Assembly: GCA_910586775.1 (NCBI GenBank)
Contig: CAJUJN010000075.1
Span: forward strand, 1-20,153
DNA length: 20,153 nt
Source: an uncultured Acetatifactor sp.
Lineage (GTDB): Bacteria > Bacillota > Clostridia > Lachnospirales > Lachnospiraceae
Direction: 5' to 3'
In this document: positions 1-6,447 of the stretch, piece by piece
Position numbering within the stretch: the stretch's first letter is position 1
Layout: every line of letters starts with the position of its first letter
Position numbers and translations under genes: made by a program
Notes under the pieces: model-generated
The model's input: only the letters and a program-made list of their open reading frames with translations
What the model was told of the DNA's origin: nothing
The model's database searches: none

Positions 1-66
1 GCTAATTTTTAAAAATCTTTCTTTTAAGTGCAGTTATTGCGAGTCAATATCATAGTACAGGCTGTG

Positions 67-76
67 AGGAGGAAGA
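67..76 (+). promoter_or_regulatory. Ribosome binding site deciding the 79 start
   Basis: GAGGAGGAAG lies just before ATG 79, whereas the in-frame ATG at 258 has nothing comparable. It supports translation starting upstream of the frame break. Confidence 0.6.
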
Positions 77-78
77 AT

Positions 79-1376
79 ATGCTGAAGTGGAAAGAAGAAT
101 ATACATATGAGGGTGGCTGTCCGGCTGTATGCCTGTACAACACAGGTTCGATGGTGGCGGATGACAGCCGTGGCGCCACAGCAGATGACAGTCCCATGTT
201 GTTGGTGACGGGCACTGCGAGAAGGAGTATGGGGCATACCTTGATAAGCTGTGCAGAATGGGTTTTGTAAAGTCCTTTGAGAATCATACTGCTGCTGTGG
301 ACTGCTGCCAGTTAAGAAAAGATGGTGTATTGCTTTATGCATATTATACGCGCGCGTCGGGAGAAGTGCGTGTCATTGAGGACAGGGCTTCCATAGCGCT
401 TGATGATTTTTCCTATACCTGCGATATCAGGGACTCGGCAGAGATCTATCAATACGGGCTTTATTATGACCCCCAAAACGGCCATAGCCCAACTACGATC
501 AACTGCGGGATGTTCTATATAATCCGGCTGGCTGATAACAAGCTTGTTTTAATTGACGGGGGACATTGCCTGCAATGTTCTGCGGAAGCAGTAGAGGGGA
601 TGTACCGTTTTCTGCACAGGATTACCGGTATTGCGGAAGGAGATAAGATCCATATTGCGGCATGGATTTTCACACATGCTCACGATGATCATATGGCGGC
701 GTGCATAAGGCTGCTGCGGACATATCCGGAAAGTTTTGTACTGGAGCGGGTGATGTACAATTTTCCGCCTTTTACGGTGCATCCTGATGATTCGGATGTC
801 CTTGTGCTGAAGGAAACACTGCGGGATTTCTGTCCGGGTGTTAAGTGCCTGAAGCTTCACAATGGTCAGGTCATCGCATTGGCAAATATTCGCTTTGATG
901 TACTGTATGCTCATGAAGACGCAGTGACGCAGGAGAATCCAGAGGTATTTCCGTTTCTTGATTTCAATTGTACTTCCGTTATCTTGAAAATGACGACCGG
1001 AAATGGTACTGTCATGTGGCTTGGAGATACGAATGTAGAGACGGAGGAACTGGTACTTGAGACGGTTCCGGCCAGGCTGTGGAAGGCGGATGTGGTGCAG
1101 GTCTCGCATCATTGCTTTAACTGCCTTTCGCGCCCGTATCCTGCTATCGATGCGGATTATGCTATGCTGCCCAACAGCTATTATGGAGGACATACAGCGG
1201 AGAACATTGATAAGCTGGAGGATGTAGTGAACTGTTTGTCCTCTCCCGACAATATCTGGTATGGGGACAGGACAACAGGTTTCCGTTTTGAGGACGGAAT
1301 ATACCGGGTAATTCTGGAAGAGACGTGCGTGGGCGGAGAGCATGACGGCACAAATCTTTATGGTGTACAGATTTAA
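79..1376 (+). pseudogene. MBL-fold metallo-hydrolase, frameshifted near N terminus
   Basis: Seen: the downstream frame (open from codon 258 to 1376, 372 aa) carries the metallo-beta-lactamase metal site HAHDDH within FTHAHDDHMAA, a later WLGDTN aspartate and a VSHHC histidine, as in ComEC-like MBL hydrolases. The best start is the ATG at 79, preceded by GAGGAGGAAG. That frame reads to PMLLVTGT (about 216) and then loses sense, while the frame one base back resumes with EKEYGAYLDKLCRMGF and continues into the MBL domain. Restoring one base near 217-219 would give a continuous protein of about 430 aa. ATG 258 has no ribosome site, so a start there is unlikely. Known: family members have an N-terminal region of this type before the hydrolase domain. 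Inferred: a one-base deletion or sequencing error; no slippery heptamer is seen. Substrate unknown; predicted cytoplasmic. It is alone on its strand and ends at a terminator. Confidence 0.75.
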
Positions 1377-1409
1377 CATATTTTGATTATTTTCATAAGG
1401 ATTTTGTAA

Positions 1410-1443
1410 TACCCCTCTTTTGAATAAGAGGGGTACTTTTTTC
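1410..1443 (+). terminator. Rho-independent terminator after the MBL gene
   Basis: A perfect 10-bp stem (TACCCCTCTT with AAGAGGGGTA) with a 6-nt loop is followed by CTTTTTT. It lies 33 bases after the MBL stop. The same hairpin may also stop the convergent queuosine transcript, but the minus-strand side lacks a good T run. Confidence 0.9.
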
Positions 1444-1474
1444 CTTAAAATGTTAAAGTTTTTTGAATTAAAGA

Positions 1475-2197
1475 TCAGCGGCTTTCTGTGTAAGTGGGAA
1501 CCGCCTGTTTTTTTCGGTGCAGGTACCGTGCCAGATACACGAAGGGCGTGTCCGCAATGCTTGTGACCACAAAAATAATATAGCTGGCGACAGCAATGGA
1601 AACCAGTGTCTTTGTGTCATAGGTGCCCAAAAATGCGCCCCATGTGAACAGGACTGTGTTCAGAAGCTGGGATACCAGAGTGGAGCCATTGTTCCGGAGC
1701 CACAGGAATTTCTTGGAGTCTCCGAATTTGCTTTTGGTGAACGCCCACCATTTATGATATGCCCACACATCGAAAAGCTGGACAATGACGTATACAATAA
1801 TGCCTACCGCCATTAAGCGGGGGGTATTGGAGAAGACTGTGCGGATGGCCGGGGTTGCAAAATCACTTTCATTCGTCACATACAGCATCCAGGACTGGCT
1901 TAAGAAAATGAAAATGACTGAAGTGGCAATCCCAAGGTAAACCGCGGTCTGGGCGGCTTTTTTCCCATAAAGCTCGCTCAAAATGTCCGTTACCAGAAAA
2001 GTTGAGGCAAACAGGATATTGCCCAGCGTCATTTCCATGCCGAAAGCAGTTACCATAATCAAAACTTCAATGTTTGCCGCAATAGTAGCCAGCACAGTCC
2101 ACAAATACAGCCCCTGCTCCCGAAACAGCCAGAATAGGAATACGACTGTGGAAAAAGTAAGGACTAAGGATACCAATAAAAGAATTTCATTCTGCAT
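1475..2197 (-). CDS. yhhQ: Queuosine precursor transporter, YhhQ family
   Basis: This 240-aa protein is a multi-pass membrane protein with about six hydrophobic segments. It carries the family signature TDILSELYGKKAA (about residues 70-82) and, near the C terminus, an NTVLFTWGAF segment, both typical of the DUF165/YhhQ queuosine-precursor transporters. Known: YhhQ proteins take up 7-deazaguanine precursors such as preQ0, preQ1 or queuine. Its ATG lies inside the last codons of the radical SAM gene (11-nt overlap), and its ribosome site GGAGG is within that gene, so the two are translationally coupled. The preQ1 riboswitch upstream of the pair supports the substrate class. Which precursor is carried is inferred; next to a queuine lyase, queuine is the likeliest. 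Confidence 0.9.
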   Translation of the reverse strand: MQNEILLLVSLVLTFSTVVFLFWLFREQGLYLWTVLATIAANIEVLIMVTAFGMEMTLGNILFASTFLVTDILSELYGKKAAQTAVYLGIATSVIFIFLSQSWMLYVTNESDFATPAIRTVFSNTPRLMAVGIIVYVIVQLFDVWAYHKWWAFTKSKFGDSKKFLWLRNNGSTLVSQLLNTVLFTWGAFLGTYDTKTLVSIAVASYIIFVVTSIADTPFVYLARYLHRKKQAVPTYTESR

Positions 2198-2921
2198 GTT
2201 CTACAACTCCTCCTACGCCGAATGCAGTATTTTCCATTAAAATATCTACCCGGCTGTTTTCTATGTATTTTGGATAAAGTTCCCTGGTGAAACTTGCAAT
2301 GACACGGGGATCTGGCTTGATGGGCTTTTTGTTTTCCTGCATAATGTTGATGCAGACCCGCTCAAAATAGGCGAGACCGGTTTGGATGTCCCTGTCCATG
2401 CTTTCCGCAGTCTGGCCGGGGATACCCTGCAGCAGGCAGACCTCGTCAAAATATTCCGCCAGTTCCTCCGGGGAACGGGCGTCAATGCCCTTATCCAGAT
2501 AGCTTTCCCGGAATAGGGCATCGAAGGTTTCCACGCCGGTTTTCACCTTCAGTTCAATCCCATGGGCCGCAAAACGCTTGCGGAATGGGGGAATTGCCTC
2601 CCTGTGCCTCCAGTGGCACTCGAAATGTACCTGGGTGATATGGCAGTTTTTGCAGACTGTTTCAATCAGGGCAAGGGTTTCCTCATCCAAGTCCACAAAG
2701 CTGCCGGAATTAATCACCTCAAGCTTATGGTGGATGCCGGTGACTTTTTCAAGCTGTTCCCGGTTCAGGGCAAAATTTGCGCTGCTGTCCGGGGAAAAAT
2801 CAAGATGGTAGTCGCAGAAGCGGCACCGCCTCCAAGAACAGCCAAGGCCCCGCAGCATTACGATTTCACGGGGATTTTTTTCATTGATGACCGCATAGCG
2901 GTTTGGGTTAAAATCTTCCAT
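2187..2921 (-). CDS. queL: Radical SAM enzyme, probable queuine lyase (QueL)
   Basis: A 244-aa protein when started at the ATG at 2921, chosen because AAAGGAAG sits about 5 bases upstream; an upstream in-frame ATG at 2957 has no such site. Near residue 20 it has GCSWRRCRFCDYH, a three-cysteine [4Fe-4S] motif with CX4CX2C spacing rather than the canonical CX3CX2C. Later come VINSGSF, KTGVETFDALFRE and LLQGIPGQ, which fit a radical SAM barrel. Known: QueL, a radical SAM enzyme of some Clostridia and gut bacteria, cleaves queuine to release preQ1 for tRNA modification. Context: preQ1-I leader upstream and a YhhQ transporter overlapping downstream. Function is inferred from family resemblance and context. 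No queK or tgt is visible in the window. Another 7-deazaguanine radical SAM role remains possible. Confidence 0.75.
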   Translation of the reverse strand: MEDFNPNRYAVINEKNPREIVMLRGLGCSWRRCRFCDYHLDFSPDSSANFALNREQLEKVTGIHHKLEVINSGSFVDLDEETLALIETVCKNCHITQVHFECHWRHREAIPPFRKRFAAHGIELKVKTGVETFDALFRESYLDKGIDARSPEELAEYFDEVCLLQGIPGQTAESMDRDIQTGLAYFERVCINIMQENKKPIKPDPRVIASFTRELYPKYIENSRVDILMENTAFGVGGVVEHAE

Positions 2922-2953
2922 GGCACTTCCTTTCTGTGCAGTTAAAAATATGC

Positions 2954-2970
2954 ACAATGAATCTCATTGT
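2954..2970. promoter_or_regulatory. Palindrome just upstream of queL
   Basis: ACAATGA and TCATTGT form a perfect 7-bp inverted repeat around a 3-base centre, about 33 bases before the queL start. It lies downstream of the riboswitch terminator, so it could be an operator for a second promoter or a small mRNA hairpin. No strong promoter boxes flank it. Confidence 0.35.
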
Positions 2971-3074
2971 TTATCAGTTCCGGCTGCAAGAACAAAGCGG
3001 GCAAGCCCACATCATTTCAGGTAATAAGGTTTTCCTGTGAAAATCGGGCAGGGATGATTTTATTTCTGCGCATT

Positions 3075-3096
3075 AAAAAAAGCACGCAGAACGTGC
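3075..3096 (-). terminator. Riboswitch-linked terminator in the queL leader
   Basis: On the minus strand GCACG-TTCTG-CGTGC is followed by seven T. It lies about 64 bases after the preQ1-I aptamer and about 150 bases before queL. This is the geometry of a transcription-attenuating expression platform: preQ1 binding would favour early termination. The segment between also holds competing hairpins, such as GCACA pairing with TGTGC, that could act as antiterminators. Confidence 0.7.
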
Positions 3097-3159
3097 CCAT
3101 ACAGAAAAACGGTTTTTTCCGGCACAGGGAGCATGTGCAGAATCCTTCCGTTTTTAAAT

Positions 3160-3200
3160 CCCTAGTTTTGTTTAAAGACAGGATGGTCACGAACTGTCTT
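3160..3200 (-). promoter_or_regulatory. preQ1-I riboswitch aptamer
   Basis: Read on the minus strand, stem P1 is AGACAG with CTGTCT (3199-3194 with 3181-3176). The loop begins GTTC and holds GTGACCATCC, and the A-rich tail ends ACAAAACTAGGG. This matches the preQ1-I layout: short P1, GUUC loop start, C-rich loop side, and an A-rich tail ending near CUA(G/A) that folds back as a pseudoknot. The tail GG can pair with the loop CC. It lies in the leader of a queuosine salvage operon. Recognised by eye; covariance scoring has not been run. Confidence 0.75.
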
Positions 3201-3251
3201 ATGCAATTTTGTCTTGCCATACCATGCAGGCAGATTGCCTGTCTGCCAGAC

Positions 3252-3280
3252 ATTCTACCACATTGGAAATTCATTTGCAA
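3252..3280 (-). promoter_or_regulatory. Promoter of the riboswitch-queL-yhhQ operon
   Basis: On the minus strand TTGCAA is separated by exactly 17 bases from TAGAAT. A start near 3245 would give a leader beginning with small GGCAGA/TCTGCC hairpins and then the preQ1-I aptamer. Confidence 0.75.
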
Positions 3281-3325
3281 GGGGAAAATTAATTTTCATC
3301 ACTTCTTCCCGTCCTGTTCATTTCA

Positions 3326-3334
3326 TGTTATAAT
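3326..3334 (+). promoter_or_regulatory. Extended -10 promoter of kptA
   Basis: TGTTATAAT is a perfect -10 with the extended TGn motif; no good -35 box is seen upstream. It would give a leader of about 95 nt to kptA and is divergent from the queuosine promoter about 45 bases away. Confidence 0.65.
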
Positions 3335-3436
3335 TTGTTGCAGGTTTTTCTTTCCCATATTTTTGTCTTTATGAGGACTCGTAACATGAGGGAAAAGGAG
3401 CTGCATAGAAAACAAATGATTTTGTGGGGAGGATAT

Positions 3437-3982
3437 ATGAAGAGCTTAGACAAATTAAGTAAGTTTATCAGTCTGGTATTAAGACATAAACCAGATGCTG
3501 CGGGGATTACTTTAGATGAGCATGGTTGGGCCAATGTAGATGAATTGCTTGCCGGCGTGAACCATTCGGGCAGAAAAATCAATATGGAAATATTAGAGGA
3601 AATTGTGAAAACAGACAGCAAGCAGAGATACAGCTTTAACCAGGATAAAACGTTGATTCGGGCAAACCAGGGACACAGTGTTTTGGTGGATGTGGAATTA
3701 AAAGAACAGGAACCGCCGGAATTTCTGTATCATGGAACGGCTGCCGGATTTCTGAAAAGCATTGAGGCAGAGGGCCTGAAACCAATGAGTCGTTTATATG
3801 TACATTTATCAAATGATGTTGGAACAGCTTTAACCGTTGGAAAACGTCATGGAGAAGCCGTGTTGCTGAAGGTATGCAGCGGAGATATGTATCGGGATGG
3901 AGAGAAGTTTTATCTCTCCGAGAACGGGGTTTGGTTGACGAAAAAAGTAGATTCAAGGTATTTTGTAATCATAAATGATTGA
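3437..3982 (+). CDS. kptA: RNA 2'-phosphotransferase (Tpt1/KptA)
   Basis: A 181-aa protein, the usual size for KptA. The start at 3437 is chosen because GGGGAGGA lies directly upstream; the longer reading from 3335 overlaps the promoter. Family landmarks in order: SLVLRHKP near residue 15, YHGTA near 105, a TALTVGKRHGEAV segment near 135, and ENGVWLTKKV with YF near the C terminus. Known: Tpt1/KptA removes a 2'-phosphate from RNA using NAD+, producing ADP-ribose 1'',2''-cyclic phosphate. In fungi this finishes tRNA splicing; in bacteria the natural substrate is unsettled. All recognisable catalytic positions (RH, the H of YHGT, RH of GKRHG) are present, so it is probably active. It is monocistronic by its own promoter. 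Confidence 0.93.
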   Translation: MKSLDKLSKFISLVLRHKPDAAGITLDEHGWANVDELLAGVNHSGRKINMEILEEIVKTDSKQRYSFNQDKTLIRANQGHSVLVDVELKEQEPPEFLYHGTAAGFLKSIEAEGLKPMSRLYVHLSNDVGTALTVGKRHGEAVLLKVCSGDMYRDGEKFYLSENGVWLTKKVDSRYFVIIND

Positions 3983-4122
3983 AAGAACTGCCCTGAAAAC
4001 AATCAGTGCGATAGTCAGGGCAGTGCAGAAGATTCTGAAACTGATTCAGGCTGCTGCGAATAAGGAATACCGTTTGGTTCGGGGGAGAACAAAAGGCCAA
4101 ATCTGCACAGGAGAAGACGGTC

Positions 4123-4151
4123 TTGCTATTCTCATGTCGTAATAGTATAAT
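4123..4151 (+). promoter_or_regulatory. Promoter of the Rpn-family gene
   Basis: TTGCTA, a 17-base spacer and a perfect TATAAT precede the gene by about 30 bases. The upstream 140 bases hold an inverted repeat ACTGCCCTGA/TCAGGGCAGT (3987-4024, 18-nt loop) that has no T run and may only weakly terminate kptA. Confidence 0.7.
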
Positions 4152-4181
4152 AGAAACAGGCAGGAAAGGAAATAATACCAC

Positions 4182-5201
4182 ATGGCAAGGAATCAACGGA
4201 ATCTAAAGCCGGATATCATACTGAAGAACTACTGGCGTGACAATGCGCGCTTCGCTGACCTCTTCAATGCAGTTCTGTTCCAGGGAGAGCAGGTAATACA
4301 GCCCCATGAGTTGGAGGATCTGGATACGGAAAGTTCCACCATACTGGAGCATAAAAAGCAGGCAGAGGGAATCGCGGCATCCAGGGACAACATAAAAATA
4401 AGGAAGAAATCCACCGCATACGGGATAGAGTTTGTGATGTTAGGGAACGAGTCACAGGAGTATATCGACTATGCCATGCCAATGAGGGTAATGGGCTATG
4501 ACTACAGTGCCTACAAAAAGCAGTATGACAGCAATGCCGCAAAGTATAAAAAAGCAGAAGGCATGGAAGAGGATGAATACCTGTCCAGAATGAAACGCGC
4601 AGATAGATTTATGCCTGTGATTACAGTGACTGTATACTATGGAAAGAAGCCCTGGGACGGGGCGGCGAGTCTGCACGGCATGCTGAACATTCCGGAGGCG
4701 TTAAGGAAGTATGTGAACGACTATCGGATGCTGTTGGTGGAGGCGAGAAAGAATAACCTTGTGCTGCACAATATGAACAATGTAGACCTTTTTAATCTTC
4801 TGGAGATTCTGTTGGACAGCAGCCGTTCCGCAGGTGAGATTCGGAGCAGGGCAATCGGATACACCAAAGAACGCCGGGTGGACAGAGCCGTCATTCTGAC
4901 AGCAGCAGGGGCGTTGAACAATCAGATTGACTACAATGCACTGGAACAGAGAGGAGATGTGAATATGTTTACTGTATTTGAGGAGACCAGGATAGAAGGC
5001 AGAGAAGAGGGCAGAGAAGAAGGCAGAGAAGAAGGCAGAGAAGAAGGCAGAGAAGAAGGCAGAGCGGAAGAGATTATCGAGACCGGCTATGAGTTTGGCC
5101 TGTCCGATGATGATATTCTGGGGAGACTGCAGAAAAAACTGGACATTTCTTCGGAGATGGCACAGAGATATTTCAGGGAGTTTGGAAAAAGGACTGTATA
5201 G
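4182..5201 (+). CDS. Rpn-family PD-(D/E)XK nuclease/putative transposase
   Basis: A 339-aa protein beginning at an ATG preceded by AGGAAAGGA. The N-terminal region (RFADLFNAVLFQG, about residues 23-35), LGNESQEYIDYAMPMRVMGYD (about 87-107, with the E-x-Q of the nuclease core) and VTVYYG (about 149-154) match the Rpn/PDDEXK transposase-like family common in Clostridia. Near residues 271-294 a low-complexity tract repeats REEG six times, followed by a C-terminal helical segment. Known: Rpn proteins are DNA endonucleases that can promote RecA-independent recombination; many occur in multiple copies and vary in repeat number. No mobile-element ends are seen, so it is a standalone gene with its own promoter and terminator. 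Confidence 0.85.
   Translation: MARNQRNLKPDIILKNYWRDNARFADLFNAVLFQGEQVIQPHELEDLDTESSTILEHKKQAEGIAASRDNIKIRKKSTAYGIEFVMLGNESQEYIDYAMPMRVMGYDYSAYKKQYDSNAAKYKKAEGMEEDEYLSRMKRADRFMPVITVTVYYGKKPWDGAASLHGMLNIPEALRKYVNDYRMLLVEARKNNLVLHNMNNVDLFNLLEILLDSSRSAGEIRSRAIGYTKERRVDRAVILTAAGALNNQIDYNALEQRGDVNMFTVFEETRIEGREEGREEGREEGREEGREEGRAEEIIETGYEFGLSDDDILGRLQKKLDISSEMAQRYFREFGKRTV
4995..5066 (+). repeat. Six tandem 12-bp units in the Rpn-family gene
   Basis: Units read GAAGGCAGAGAA with one base change in unit 2 and two in unit 6. Twelve is a multiple of three, so copy-number changes keep the frame and only lengthen the charged linker. Confidence 0.95.
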
Positions 5202-5238
5202 GCCCGGGGCTGTTGGCAGAGGAAATGCAGGAAGCCTG

Positions 5239-5281
5239 ACTCCATGCAAAGCCGGTAAGCGATATTTGCATGGAGTGGTTT
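5239..5281 (+). terminator. Terminator after the Rpn-family gene
   Basis: A perfect 12-bp stem ACTCCATGCAAA/TTTGCATGGAGT with a 14-nt loop is followed by GGTTTT. It sits between two convergent genes, but only the plus-strand side has a T tract. Confidence 0.75.
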
Positions 5282-5324
5282 TCGGTTACAGGAAAGCAAA
5301 GGGTTGTCAATGGTCAATTGCATT

Positions 5325-6335
5325 TTAAAGCAGCTTATCATTTTGCAAAATAAGATAAGTTCCAATTTGATCATTATATCTTGAATAATCTAAATTCATC
5401 ATGTTATATAAATATTGCTTTACTTCATCGGCAGAAGAAAATTTTGCTGCCGAATAGGGGGATTCCGGATTGTTTTTTTCAAACAGCAAATATCCATTCG
5501 CTGTTTCAAGCAAAGTGGCGGCATGTGAAGCGCATATTCTGTCACCGCTTTGCGTCCAGAAGCTAATTAAAGAAAACGCACTGTCTTTGAAGGAAATTTC
5601 CTGCTCATTCCATTTTTCCTGAATAGCCTGCAGCATTTCCTGTTCGCTGCATTGCTCTGTAATGTGAACCGGATTAAACAGGGTAAAGTATGCTGCCTGC
5701 ACATCCTGACTCCAGTCAATCAGCGGAAAAGGAACATACGCCTTATGTTCCCCCTCTACGGCTTCCCGTCCGAACAGAATATCGCCGTCTGTATAAAGCC
5801 ATGCCGTATTCTCGTTCCAACAATCGAAATCTTCTTTTTTAAGTACATTTCCTGCCGAAATATTGTCCTGATTTAACTCATAAGCCGCAATCCTGCAAAC
5901 AACATCATGGTAATTTCGACGATTGCGCTTATACCATTCCGTAGACATGTCGTAGTATTCCCCATAGTCAACCGCCATTTCGTCTATTGTAACAAAATCC
6001 CCGACTAATGAAAAAGACGGACATTCCCTCATGCTGTTATTATAGTCCGTCACCCAGTTCAATACCGTATCAACGTGATTTGTCTGAATTCCGGATTTCA
6101 GCAAAATATCCCGGACTTCATTCATGGATAACTCACTGTCCAAATTGGAATAGGTCAATTGGTTTTGGGGAACCGCATCTATCTTTTCATTACCTGGAAC
6201 TTCATCACCCGCCCGGCTGCCTTCCTGCGTATCCTCTGTTGTAAATGGCGCTTCTGTATTTCCGCAGGCAGAACAAAACATCAAAATCAATAAATAGGCC
6301 ATTAATCGTATTTGCCGATTGATTAAAGTCCCCAT
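5325..6335 (-). CDS. Putative lipoprotein, DUF4300-like
   Basis: Started at the ATG at 6335, the product is 336 aa. It opens with a short basic segment (RQIR), a hydrophobic stretch LMAYLLILMF and CSAC, a probable lipoprotein signal with the acylated Cys in SACG, although position -3 is Cys rather than the usual Leu. A Ser/Thr/Glu-rich linker follows. The body has YSNLDSELSMNEVRDILLKSGI and VLNWVTDYNNSM, which resemble the DUF4300 family of Firmicute surface lipoproteins. Function unknown; predicted to be anchored outside the cell membrane. No clear ribosome site precedes this ATG, and a hairpin overlaps it, so the start is uncertain; the frame stays open to 6449 and another ATG lies at 6302. 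It is divergent from the MFS gene. Confidence 0.7.
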   Translation of the reverse strand: MGTLINRQIRLMAYLLILMFCSACGNTEAPFTTEDTQEGSRAGDEVPGNEKIDAVPQNQLTYSNLDSELSMNEVRDILLKSGIQTNHVDTVLNWVTDYNNSMRECPSFSLVGDFVTIDEMAVDYGEYYDMSTEWYKRNRRNYHDVVCRIAAYELNQDNISAGNVLKKEDFDCWNENTAWLYTDGDILFGREAVEGEHKAYVPFPLIDWSQDVQAAYFTLFNPVHITEQCSEQEMLQAIQEKWNEQEISFKDSAFSLISFWTQSGDRICASHAATLLETANGYLLFEKNNPESPYSAAKFSSADEVKQYLYNMMNLDYSRYNDQIGTYLILQNDKLL

Positions 6336-6354
6336 TAGTTCTGCTGTGGGGACT
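6327..6354. repeat. Inverted repeat over the lipoprotein start codon
   Basis: AGTCCCCA and TGGGGACT form a perfect 8-bp repeat with a 12-base loop. One arm covers the proposed ATG (6333-6335) and the other abuts the -35 box of the divergent MFS promoter. It could be a shared operator or an mRNA hairpin masking the start. Confidence 0.5.
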
Positions 6355-6382
6355 TGCCATGTCTTCCGGTTGATGTTAGAAT
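6354..6382 (+). promoter_or_regulatory. Promoter of the MFS transporter
   Basis: TTGCCA, a 17-base spacer and TAGAAT lie about 65 bases before the MFS start. Each box matches consensus at five of six positions. Confidence 0.7.
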
Positions 6383-6447
6383 GGGGTTGCCTGTTACCCT
6401 GGGAAGACCGGTGGGCAGAGAGTGATGAAGAAAAGGAAACGATATTC

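Noticed and set aside
549..1379. A 276-codon open frame on the minus strand
   Set aside because: It is the antisense of the MBL domain, has no ribosome site and no recognisable protein features.
3074..3245. The minus-strand leader considered as a standalone small RNA such as 6S
   Set aside because: The preQ1-I aptamer and position before a queuosine operon explain it better as an attenuated leader.
2967..3374. A 135-codon plus-strand frame between queL and kptA
   Set aside because: Its composition is not protein-like, it lacks a ribosome site, and it lies over the riboswitch leader and both promoters.
3975..4142. A 55-codon plus-strand ORF overlapping the kptA stop
   Set aside because: It has no ribosome site, resembles nothing known, and its end runs into the Rpn gene promoter.
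4995..5066. Regular repeats considered as a CRISPR array
   Set aside because: Units are only 12 bp, directly abutting, without spacers and inside a coding frame.
4182..5201. Rpn-family gene as part of an insertion sequence
   Set aside because: No terminal inverted repeats or target duplications are seen around it; it has its own promoter and terminator.
4701..5249. A 182-codon minus-strand frame with a FSAFFSAFFSAF tract
   Set aside because: The tract is just the antisense of the REEG repeat in the Rpn-family gene.
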